Shown here: piece by piece, positions 8,444 through 15,848 of the stretch
How the letters are laid out: each line of letters starts with the position of its first letter
Numbering within the stretch: the first letter of the stretch is position 1
Origin: Sulfurovum sp. TSL6
Lineage (GTDB): Bacteria; Campylobacterota; Campylobacteria; Campylobacterales; Sulfurovaceae
Length of the DNA stretch: 64,000 nucleotides
Direction of reading: 5' to 3'
NCBI RefSeq assembly: GCF_019972115.1
Contig: NZ_BPFJ01000001.1
Location: 558,001-622,000 of the forward strand
Translations under genes and position numbers: made by a program
The notes under the pieces: model-generated
The model's input: the letters and a program-made list of their open reading frames with translations, nothing else
Database searches by the model: none
What the model was told of the DNA's origin: nothing

Positions 8444-8472
8444 TTGACAAATGAACACTTGTTCACTATAAT
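8444..8472 (+). promoter_or_regulatory. Consensus sigma-70 promoter of the tetR operon
   Basis: TTGACA (8444-8449) and TATAAT (8467-8472) are separated by exactly 17 bp. The ribosome binding site AAAGGAG and the ATG at 8491 follow within 20 bp. Confidence 0.85.
8452..8465 (+). promoter_or_regulatory. TetR-type operator 4, inside the promoter spacer
   Basis: TGAACACTTGTTCA fills the spacer between the -35 and -10 boxes of the tetR promoter. A bound repressor would exclude RNA polymerase, so autoregulation is the simplest reading. Confidence 0.85.
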
Positions 8473-8490
8473 GTCACTAAAGGAGCAACT

Positions 8491-9144
8491 ATGAACGACC
8501 AGAGCGTTAGTTCTTCCCCTACTAAAGGAAGTAAAACTAAAGATAAAATACTCAAAATATCCCTTAAACTCTTTTCAACTAAAGGATATAAGGCAACCAC
8601 TGTAAGAGATATAGCTGGTGCTATGGATATGAAACAAAGTGCGCTTTATAACCACTTTAAGAATAAAGATGAGATACTTGAGACATTGGTAAGCGAACTT
8701 ACCTCTTCTGCTATAGTCACTATATTTAACGATAAAGAGGCCTCAGAGCTTCATAAACAAGGAAAGTCTCTGTTAATGTCTATTGCCACCACTTTTAAGC
8801 TTATAGGCTTTGATGGACAAAATGAAGCACTTTTAAAGCTGCTGATGCAAGAGATCTATAGAAATGAGAGAATTAGAGAGATCTATAATGAGTATTTCTA
8901 CCAGGAGAACGTGAAAAAGCTTTCAAGTCTCTTTTTTATGATGATGCAGGATGAGATGATACAGTCCTCAGACCCACTTTTACTGGCAAATGAGTTCTTT
9001 TCTCCCCTATTTTTCTACCAAATGCAGGTTTCTTTGTTAAAATTAGATAAAAAATCGACCTCTTCAGTCGTTTCTATGTTTGAAAAGCATGTAGATTTCT
9101 TCTGGGATAATATAAAGTTGGAAAAACAAGAGACGCTGTTTTAG
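8491..9144 (+). CDS. TetR family transcriptional repressor
   Basis: This is a 217-residue regulator. Residues about 16-62 are a TetR helix-turn-helix domain: KILKISLKLFSTKGY, then TTVRDIAGAMDMKQSALYNHF, then KNKDEIL. The C-terminal ~150 residues are an all-helical ligand/dimer domain of unknown ligand specificity. It is the first gene of an operon with a SAM methyltransferase and a DUF2238 membrane protein. Four matched palindromes lie upstream, one of them within the promoter, so it very probably represses its own operon and responds to a small hydrophobic or cationic ligand. Confidence 0.92.
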   Translation: MNDQSVSSSPTKGSKTKDKILKISLKLFSTKGYKATTVRDIAGAMDMKQSALYNHFKNKDEILETLVSELTSSAIVTIFNDKEASELHKQGKSLLMSIATTFKLIGFDGQNEALLKLLMQEIYRNERIREIYNEYFYQENVKKLSSLFFMMMQDEMIQSSDPLLLANEFFSPLFFYQMQVSLLKLDKKSTSSVVSMFEKHVDFFWDNIKLEKQETLF

Positions 9145-9173
9145 GAACATACTAAATAATATTAAGGAATATA

Positions 9174-9782
9174 ATGGAAACAAAAAAAGATCATTTTGCT
9201 GAAAAATCAAAATCTTGGGACATGAACAGCAAACGCGTACAAAATGCAAAAGGTATAGCAGAATTAATAGTAAATAATATAAAACTAGATAAATCTATGG
9301 AACTGATGGATTTTGGTGCAGGTACCGGGCTTTTAAGCTACTTTGTTGCACCTTATGTAGAGAAAATAGTAGCGGTTGACAATTCACCTTCTATGCTTCG
9401 TGAATTTCAAAATAAGTGTGGGCAATTTTCATGCAATACTGAAGTGATAGAGAAAGATTTGAGTATTGATATACTTGAAAGAAAGTTTGATGGCATCATT
9501 TCATCTATGACGATTCATCATTTGGAAGATATACCTGCCCTTTTTTCAAAATTTTACACGATGCTTGATGATCACGGGTTTATTGCTATTGCTGATCTGG
9601 ACAGTGAAGATGGCACTTTCCACAGTGACAATGAAGGGGTATTTCATTACGGTTTTGATCGACATTTACTGGCTGAATATGCGCAAGAGGCAGGATTCAA
9701 GGATGTGACCTTCAGTTTAGCCAATAAAATAGCTAAACCTCATGCCGAATTCACCGTTTTTTTAATGACAGCGAAAAAATAA
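9174..9782 (+). CDS. Class I SAM-dependent methyltransferase
   Basis: This is a 202-residue enzyme. Motif I is LMDFGAGTGLLSYF (about residues 43-56), followed by the acidic end of beta-2 (VAVDNS), a FDGIISSMTIHHL motif IV region and DHGFIAIADLD, the layout of small UbiE-like methyltransferases. The substrate is unknown. It is the second gene of the TetR operon, with AAGGA 5 nt before its ATG, so its target is probably the signal the repressor detects or a cell component affected by it. Confidence 0.85.
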   Translation: METKKDHFAEKSKSWDMNSKRVQNAKGIAELIVNNIKLDKSMELMDFGAGTGLLSYFVAPYVEKIVAVDNSPSMLREFQNKCGQFSCNTEVIEKDLSIDILERKFDGIISSMTIHHLEDIPALFSKFYTMLDDHGFIAIADLDSEDGTFHSDNEGVFHYGFDRHLLAEYAQEAGFKDVTFSLANKIAKPHAEFTVFLMTAKK

Positions 9783-9798
9783 TATTAGAGAATATGAA

Positions 9799-10410
9799 AT
9801 GAAATATCTTTGGTTAAGTATCTTTATACCTACTTTAATATGGTCTGCAACTTTACCTAAAGATTCATTTACATGGTTTTTAGAAGTATTACCGGTTTTC
9901 ATAGGTTTATTCATTTTGCTTCTAACTTATAAAAAGTTTCCGTTGACTTCCCTGCTCTATACTCTTATCTTGATCCATATGATCATTTTGATGGTGGGAG
10001 GACATTATACGTATGCAGAAGTACCCCTGTTTGACTGGATCAAAGAGACTTTTGATCAAAATCGGAACAATTATGATAAATTAGGTCATTTTGCACAAGG
10101 CTTAATTCCTGCCATACTAGCCAGGGAGATATTAATACGAAAAAATATCGTACAAGGTGGAAAAATATGGCTAAACTACATCATTTTAAGTCTTGTTTTG
10201 GCATTTTCTGCATTGTATGAACTTATAGAATGGTGGGTGGCTCTTGCTGTCGGTGAAAATGCAGAAGATTTTCTGGGCACTCAAGGGTATATGTGGGATA
10301 CACAGTCAGATATGGGATATGCACTACTTGGAGCTATCGTGGCACTTATGATGCTTTCAAAAATTCATGATAAACAGTTAAACTTGTTGCAGGACAGCTC
10401 GACTACCTGA
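9799..10410 (+). CDS. DUF2238 (YjdF-like) integral membrane protein
   Basis: This is a 203-residue protein with about six membrane segments. The signature DKLGHFAQGLIPAI, ALYELIEWW and TQGYMWDTQSDMGYALLGA identify the DUF2238/YjdF family, whose function is unknown. It is the last gene of the TetR operon, 16 bp after the methyltransferase. A broken copy of its C-terminal part lies at 12106-12255, beyond the dCache gene. Confidence 0.85.
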   Translation: MKYLWLSIFIPTLIWSATLPKDSFTWFLEVLPVFIGLFILLLTYKKFPLTSLLYTLILIHMIILMVGGHYTYAEVPLFDWIKETFDQNRNNYDKLGHFAQGLIPAILAREILIRKNIVQGGKIWLNYIILSLVLAFSALYELIEWWVALAVGENAEDFLGTQGYMWDTQSDMGYALLGAIVALMMLSKIHDKQLNLLQDSSTT

Positions 10411-10427
10411 GTTCGGGTGCACTCAGG
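10406..10427 (+). terminator. Stem-loop at the end of the tetR operon
   Basis: CCTGAGT and ACTCAGG form a 7-bp stem around an 8-nt loop overlapping the DUF2238 stop codon. No T-run follows, so termination is only possible. Confidence 0.35.
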
Positions 10428-10448
10428 CAGTCGGAACTGTGGCAGTGG

Positions 10449-11960
10449 CTACCTTTTCTCATAAGGGCGATAGGCTAGAATGACCCGCCATTCACGGTTG
10501 TGGAGTCTGATACTCTGCCAGATAGCGTTTTTGATAGCCTTTTCGTTGGACTCGGGTGCAAGATAGATGTAGCTTCCTTCACCGGTAGGAGCAGAGACAA
10601 TCCTTTTGCTCAGTTTCAGTAGGTTTCCGTAGCCCGCATAGATAGGATCGCTGAAGAGCATCCTACCTATCTCATCCTTGTCCTCGTCGTAGATAATCAT
10701 GCCGTCAGGCTGCATGATCCAGAGTTCATAGTCATCGGGGATGGTGGTTTTTTTAAGCAGGGAGTTGACCAGCAGTTCGGGGCGGATCAACAGATTGATA
10801 GAGCCTACAAATGTCTTTTTATTGTCGTAAATTGGACGGGATATGACTACCGCTGTAAAATGTTCGACTGCTGTAAATCCGCTGCTAAGCAGCGGTGCAG
10901 GTTTTTTCAGCATGGCCTTGACATGCTCCTGGGAGCTAATGTCCGAATTCTCGAAGTTCTTATATTCTTGTGGCTCTACCTTACGCATCACTCCCTTCGC
11001 ATCGATAAAAGAGGCTTCGACAATATCGGAGTTTTTATCAAGGAGGGCGTTGAGAAGTCTCCTGACTTCACTCTCTTTTTTGACATCTACCCTACTTTGT
11101 TCGATCAATGCCGCCAGTGATTCGTCAATGCGGTTCAAACGGCTTTGCAGATCGGGTACAAAGCGATCGAGCGAAAGTTTCAGCTGTGGCGGTGGTGCTG
11201 CCTTTGACCCTTCGATCTTAGCAAGGAACATCCACCACTCCATATTTGGCAACTTCTGATAATATCCGTGGCGAAGACTGTCGAGTTCATACTGCACAGG
11301 GCCGCTTTCGCTTTTAAGGGCTTCTGAAACGGCATCATGCAGAGACTCGCTCCCCTGTTTGAGCGCATTCATGAAGATAAAATCACTGTCGTTGTCAAGC
11401 ATGCTTATCCCTTCGGAGTTCAGGACAAACCAGGTGTACTCATCGGGAAGAGCAAATTCGTGGTTGAGTTTATCATGCAGCTCGTCCAGGAAGATCGAGG
11501 CGCCGAGCGCACCAGGTACCTTGCCATCTATTGTGATGGGAGCAGCCATCAGAGCTGATTTCTTCCCGGAGGAGCGGCTGTAGATCGTGAAACCCATGAC
11601 TGGGTTACCGGCAAACAGCGATTTGAAATAACCCCGGTTGCTCAGATTGAGATTGGTGTAATCGAGTGTTACGGAGTAGTAGTTACCATCGGGCAGAACA
11701 TAGAAATAGACCCCCGGCGTAACCGCTTTTAGCTGTTTCAGGTAGCGCTTGATCCCTTTCCAGTCGCCATTTTTGGCCTCTGGGGTAGAGGCGATCAGTT
11801 CAAGGGATGCTAGCGTATTCATCAACACATTATCGAGATAGTTAGATGCCGCGTTGAGCGTGGTCTTGGGAACTGCTGTCTGCAGGTTTTGGGTAGCTTC
11901 TGCTGCCCACGCTGAGCTTGCCAAGATGAAAACAAACATTGCTGAAATGATCTTTTTCAT
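10449..11960 (-). CDS. Exported double-Cache (PAS-like) protein without output domain
   Basis: The start at 11960 is preceded by AAGGAG at 7-nt spacing, giving 503 residues. A signal peptide ends SSAWA. Two Cache-like sensing modules follow. One spans about residues 30-260 (VYFYVLPDGNYY, LNLSNRGYFKSLFAG, SGKKSALMAAPI); the other spans about 290-500 (DIVEASFIDAKGVMRK, FTAVVISRPIYD, YELWIMQPDGMIIYDED). Such domains normally sit in front of a chemoreceptor or kinase module, but there is no second membrane segment or signalling domain here, so it is probably a free periplasmic ligand binder. Its DNA is GC-richer than the neighbours (53% in one line counted against 37% in the DUF2238 gene), which suggests recent acquisition. 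Confidence 0.75.
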   Translation of the reverse strand: MKKIISAMFVFILASSAWAAEATQNLQTAVPKTTLNAASNYLDNVLMNTLASLELIASTPEAKNGDWKGIKRYLKQLKAVTPGVYFYVLPDGNYYSVTLDYTNLNLSNRGYFKSLFAGNPVMGFTIYSRSSGKKSALMAAPITIDGKVPGALGASIFLDELHDKLNHEFALPDEYTWFVLNSEGISMLDNDSDFIFMNALKQGSESLHDAVSEALKSESGPVQYELDSLRHGYYQKLPNMEWWMFLAKIEGSKAAPPPQLKLSLDRFVPDLQSRLNRIDESLAALIEQSRVDVKKESEVRRLLNALLDKNSDIVEASFIDAKGVMRKVEPQEYKNFENSDISSQEHVKAMLKKPAPLLSSGFTAVEHFTAVVISRPIYDNKKTFVGSINLLIRPELLVNSLLKKTTIPDDYELWIMQPDGMIIYDEDKDEIGRMLFSDPIYAGYGNLLKLSKRIVSAPTGEGSYIYLAPESNEKAIKNAIWQSIRLHNREWRVILAYRPYEKR

Positions 11961-12105
11961 TTTTTTCTCCTTCATTCACATTTGATTTTACGATAACGTA
12001 CAGCTTTTACGACGTGCATTTTATTAGATAGAGACATAAATTAACGATTTAATGTATACATATTTATTCTATCATATTTTTGAATGACTGGCGTGAAATA
12101 ATATA

Positions 12106-12255
12106 ATGGTGGTGGCTCTTTCTATTGGTGAAAATGCAGAGGTTTTTCTTGGAATATAGGGATATATGTGAGATACACAGTCAGATATGGGATATACACT
12201 ATTGGGAGCTATTGTATCGTTTGTACTTCTTATCGCTTACATGATACACAGTTGA
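12106..12255 (+). pseudogene. Broken C-terminal copy of the DUF2238 gene
   Basis: The frame reads VALSIGENAEVFLG, stop, GYM, stop, DTQSDMGYTLLGAIV, matching the end of the protein at 9799-10410 almost residue for residue. CAA has become TAG and TGG has become TGA. No N-terminal part is present. Confidence 0.85.
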
Positions 12256-12318
12256 ACATATGCTGCATAGAGATAAATATACAGATTAATTGGCTACAAG
12301 AAGCAATGCACTTCTAAC

Positions 12319-12450
12319 TTAGTAATTATGTAGCATAAAAGTAACAATACATAAGTTGAATAGACCCATTAACATCATAGAGATTACAAATGATTTTTCA
12401 TGTTTTTTCCAATGACCGATATTCATGACTGTTAATAGTGCTTTTTTCAT
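12319..12450 (-). CDS. Small membrane protein, 43 residues
   Basis: The minus-strand ATG at 12450 has AGAAGGG 5 nt upstream. The product starts MKKALLTVMNIGHWKKHEKS, followed by one hydrophobic segment (FVISMMLMGLFNLCIVTFML) and ends HNY. The good ribosome binding site and the clean transmembrane segment support a real small gene. No homologue is recognised. Confidence 0.55.
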   Translation of the reverse strand: MKKALLTVMNIGHWKKHEKSFVISMMLMGLFNLCIVTFMLHNY

Positions 12451-12568
12451 TTAGACCCTTCTCCCCAGAAACGTAATTAGAAATATAACATGTTGATGTC
12501 ATATTTATGTCACATAAAGAAAGAAAAGTCTGGGGGGGATAAAGAATAAATCCCTAGTTAGATTTGAT

Positions 12569-13144
12569 TTAACGTTTTTTGATCTCTGAGACGATCACTC
12601 CTCTAAATGAACCTAAAGTGTAATCACTGGCATTCTCATCAGGGTATGAATCCTTGATCACTGCCTGTATCTCAGGAGAGATGTTCTCACCGTGACATTT
12701 TAGACATGCTGCTTCTACAATCAATGGTTTATAGTAACGTGTGGCCTCTTTAGTGTTCACCTTTGTTATCATCATAGCTGTAGCTGTTTTATTTTTGATC
12801 GATTCCTCAATCTTTTTCATAATTTCAACATCTTTTGTATCAGGCTTATTCATACTGTTTCTCGTCCTAAGAGAAGTTCTTCTTACCTTTGCATGGTCAG
12901 GAAGCTGTGCATTGACCTCGTCGGTAATAAGCTGTGCTTTTGCTGTACAAAAACCAATGGCACTCAAACCACTTGGATCCGCTTGAAGTTGCTCTTTTAG
13001 TTGACTTTTAAGTGTACCGCCAAGCATCTTGATGTATTTGATACCTTCTTGTGTTTCACTGAGTGCATGTGTTGAACTATGGACCTGTGATGCATGTATA
13101 CCTGCTGTACAGAGTAAAGATGCAATCAATAGTTGTAATTTCAT
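12569..13144 (-). CDS. Tll0287-like (DUF3365) heme-binding exported protein
   Basis: This is a 191-residue protein with an N-terminal signal peptide (cleavage near GIHA). It carries a single CLKCHG c-type heme motif at about residue 147, in the Tll0287/DUF3365 arrangement: AIGFCTAKAQ early, RRTSLRTRNSMNKPD in the middle, then YYKPLIVEAACLKCHG. Family members are periplasmic single-heme sensors or redox modules. It stands alone, with a predicted role in redox sensing rather than bulk electron transfer. Confidence 0.85.
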   Translation of the reverse strand: MKLQLLIASLLCTAGIHASQVHSSTHALSETQEGIKYIKMLGGTLKSQLKEQLQADPSGLSAIGFCTAKAQLITDEVNAQLPDHAKVRRTSLRTRNSMNKPDTKDVEIMKKIEESIKNKTATAMMITKVNTKEATRYYKPLIVEAACLKCHGENISPEIQAVIKDSYPDENASDYTLGSFRGVIVSEIKKR

Positions 13145-13182
13145 CGAGATACCTTTTGTTTTGGGATATTTTTAAATTCTAC

Positions 13183-14118
13183 TCAAATAATCTTTGTGGC
13201 AGTTAAAAAAATGTATTGTTTTCCTGTAAGCGTGACCCTGAACTTCTTCTGCTGCAAATATTTTTTACAGAACATGACATCATTAAAAAGAAGTGACATT
13301 TCACTCATAGCATAATTGGGTGCTTTAGCCCCATAGATCATCTCTCCACCTATCCATCTACTGTTTGGAAACCCCAAGATAATGGCAGCATCTCTTTCCA
13401 GATAGTTTTGCACCAAAGACATAAAAAAAGGTTTGAAATTGATATTTGGACTTTGGAGTGTACCTATACTGATGAGCAGATCAAATCTTCCAAGGTTTAA
13501 ACTCGCTAAGTCATTGATGTCGTGTGCGTAAAATGTCACATTTTCTTCAGGAAAACAGCTTTCAGCATAGCTTATAGCAGATTTTGAATGGTCAACACCT
13601 GCAAGCTTCATTGTTTTATAAGTGTCTGTATCTAACGTGCTTTTGATGACATTGAATTCATCACCTGTATTGATACCTAGGTTTAAGATCGATCTTCTTT
13701 GACATAGCCTGGCATTTTGTAAGGCTTGAGTGTAATAGTAAAGAAATGCTGGTTCTTCCATTTTGTGTATCTGCGAAAAATGGGAGTCTACACCATATTT
13801 TTCCTCTTTTGTGCTTGAGGATTCTATATGAAAAGAGCTTTGTGTCTCCAGTTTTTTAAAATGAAGTTTTACAAGAGGATAGGTAGTTTTTTCAGGGGTC
13901 ATCATTTTACACATTAAAAGTTCTGCCAGGTCTGACCATGATTTGTATCCTCGGTAGATATAGTTTTCTCCTTCTATCTCTACTATTTCACCAGCATACC
14001 CTTCTACAAGATCAGGGTCAAGTATTTCAAAGCTGAAGTATTTTCCTGTTGCACATGTGTTTGCCTGTGCACTCAGAGCGATGATGATATCTTGCATAGG
14101 CTGGGTAGTAAATGTCAA
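13183..14118 (-). CDS. SAM-dependent methyltransferase-like protein
   Basis: This is a 311-residue protein. Residues about 1-140 form an unusual N-terminal region with no recognised domain. From about 145 a Rossmann methyltransferase fold is visible: SILNLGINTGDEFNVI for motif I, AGVDHSKSAISYAE for the acidic loop, then FDLLISIGTLQSPNINF and AAIILGFPNSRWIGGEMIYG. The second Gly of motif I is Asn, a mild deviation. The substrate is unknown. It is a single gene. Confidence 0.7.
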   Translation of the reverse strand: MTFTTQPMQDIIIALSAQANTCATGKYFSFEILDPDLVEGYAGEIVEIEGENYIYRGYKSWSDLAELLMCKMMTPEKTTYPLVKLHFKKLETQSSFHIESSSTKEEKYGVDSHFSQIHKMEEPAFLYYYTQALQNARLCQRRSILNLGINTGDEFNVIKSTLDTDTYKTMKLAGVDHSKSAISYAESCFPEENVTFYAHDINDLASLNLGRFDLLISIGTLQSPNINFKPFFMSLVQNYLERDAAIILGFPNSRWIGGEMIYGAKAPNYAMSEMSLLFNDVMFCKKYLQQKKFRVTLTGKQYIFLTATKII

Positions 14119-14346
14119 AAGAGTACTCCGTATTTCTATATAATATTATTTAGTATTATACTGGTATTGGGTTTGTAATGACATATTTTATCATAGATGT
14201 TTAATATGAGAGTTTGTATTGCATTTTAAGTGATCATCCATTCCCATATTTTGTGGAAATGGATTAGACAGGGGTTAGTGACAGATTTTATCTGTACTTT
14301 TACTCTCTACTGCTCATGATTTCCTTCTAGCTATAGATCTCGATAT

Positions 14347-14640
14347 TTAGCCAAAGGTTATACAAGCTTGCGGATGATGTATCGTTTTATGAAACATAAA
14401 CTCTTTTTCACTAATGGATCCATCTTTGTTAGTATCGATCGTTGAGAAGGAATGGGTTTCTCCTGCATTTTTCAGCATTTTGCCTTCTGCGGCTCTCTGC
14501 TTCATACGTTTAGTACGGGCTTCTTCCAATTCACTTTTAGTGATCTTACCATCACTGTTAAGATCGAATTCGGAGAACCTAGGTTGATCTATTGCCCAAG
14601 CACCCGAAGTTAACAGTGCCAAAATGATTAACTTTTTCAT
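14347..14640 (-). CDS. Exported EF-hand protein, short paralogue
   Basis: This is a 97-residue protein with a signal peptide (cleavage after GAWA) and two EF-hand calcium loops: DLNSDGKITKSE and DTNKDGSISEKE. Between them is KRMKQRAAEGKMLKNAG, matching the longer neighbour at 14846-15517. It likely binds calcium in the periplasm. The C-terminal tail beyond the second EF-hand is short and unlike that of its paralogue. Confidence 0.85.
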   Translation of the reverse strand: MKKLIILALLTSGAWAIDQPRFSEFDLNSDGKITKSELEEARTKRMKQRAAEGKMLKNAGETHSFSTIDTNKDGSISEKEFMFHKTIHHPQACITFG

Positions 14641-14706
14641 GGTTTCCTCCTTTTGTATTGGATTTATTATCTATGATCAGTTAATTGTTTTATTATATAA
14701 GTTCTG

Positions 14707-14725
14707 TGTGCAAAGTATGTGGAAC
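14707..14725 (-). promoter_or_regulatory. Shared upstream motif, copy 1
   Basis: On the minus strand GTTCCACATACTTTGCACA ends 66 bp before the EF-hand start. It matches 17 of 19 bases with the motif before the paralogous gene. Confidence 0.5.
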
Positions 14726-14845
14726 GAAAAAATAAAGGTTTAACGAAGAGGCCAAAACCAGGGCCACAGGCAAATGAACCTTTTAGCCATAGCAATACTC
14801 TGCCTTTTGTGCAGTATGAATCTACAACACTATTGGTTTTATCGT

Positions 14846-15517
14846 TTAAGGGCAATTGCCTCCTGGACAATTTCCTTTGTTTTGCATTCTCTGGGTTTGG
14901 TGTATACGGAATTCCTCTTTACTTATGGTTCCGTCATTGTTAGTATCAATATCTGCAAATGTAGGGGCATTCCCGGAATTTTTTCCAAGTCCTGTACCTT
15001 TCCCCATACCTTTTCTAGGACAATTACCTACACAGATACCTTTGTTTTTCATTTTCATCTGCTCTTTTTGATGTATACGGAATTCATTTTTATCGATGAT
15101 CCCATCATGGTTGATATCCATTGTGGCAAAAGCAGGAGCCTTTGCTGCATTTCTTAGCATTTTGCCCTCTTTAGCCTTATTACTCATACGTTTTGCCCGT
15201 GCTTCTTCCAATTCACTTTGGGTGATCTTTCCGTCATTATTGAGATCATACTGCTCAAACATAGGCATCTGCTTCATACAGTTTTTTCCACCAGCCATCA
15301 TGCCTTTTCCCATGCCCATGCCATTTGTCTGCATATATTTTTGTCGTTCTTCCATACTCATACTCTGCATACGTTTTTGCATCTCTTCACGAAATGCAGG
15401 ACGATCATCTGCAGGAACACTTCCTCGCATCTTCATCATCTCTTCTGTACTCATATGGGCAAAATCAGTAGCCCATGCCGCAGAAGCTAACAGTCCTATT
15501 ATGATCAATCTTTTCAT
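14846..15517 (-). CDS. Exported EF-hand protein, long paralogue
   Basis: This is a 223-residue protein with a signal peptide (cleavage after AAWA). An N-terminal Met/Gln-rich helical region is followed by a Met/Gly-rich stretch (NGMGMGKGMMAGG, about residues 65-77) that could bind soft metals. Three EF-hand loops follow: DLNNDGKITQSE, DINHDGIIDKNE and DTNNDGTISKEE. Short cysteine motifs (CVGNCP and CPGGNCP) occur in the linker and at the C-terminus. A periplasmic calcium or metal binder is likely. It is paralogous to 14347-14640 and has a similar upstream element. Confidence 0.85.
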   Translation of the reverse strand: MKRLIIIGLLASAAWATDFAHMSTEEMMKMRGSVPADDRPAFREEMQKRMQSMSMEERQKYMQTNGMGMGKGMMAGGKNCMKQMPMFEQYDLNNDGKITQSELEEARAKRMSNKAKEGKMLRNAAKAPAFATMDINHDGIIDKNEFRIHQKEQMKMKNKGICVGNCPRKGMGKGTGLGKNSGNAPTFADIDTNNDGTISKEEFRIHQTQRMQNKGNCPGGNCP

Positions 15518-15585
15518 TGTTTATTCCTCTAATTTATTGAATTCATTTCTTTAGCAAGAAGTGTTATAGTATACTACTTTTTATA

Positions 15586-15604
15586 TGTGTAATGTATGTG
15601 GAAC
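15586..15604 (-). promoter_or_regulatory. Shared upstream motif, copy 2
   Basis: On the minus strand GTTCCACATACATTACACA ends 68 bp before the long EF-hand gene, almost the same distance as copy 1. The rest of the 15518-15848 spacer holds no gene I can support. Confidence 0.5.
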
Positions 15605-15848
15605 TTGATGAGGGGTACAAAATAGTTGTAGTTTAATAATAGATATATTTTGAAGAAAATATCCTTTCTAAATACACTAAAAAATTAAAAAAGATTAGAA
15701 GACAAATTTGACGATTACGTACATAACGACTACTAATTCTTATTTAGAAAGGATTTTGTAGTATATCTATCTATTGTAAATTAAATGTAAAATATTTAAC
15801 TTTTTGATATTATTTCAATACTAATTATTTTTACAGAAGGGATCTTTA

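Noticed and set aside
14667-14870. 67-codon minus-strand frame between the EF-hand genes
   Set aside because: It overlaps the shared upstream motif and the end of the long EF-hand gene, with no ribosome binding site or family features.
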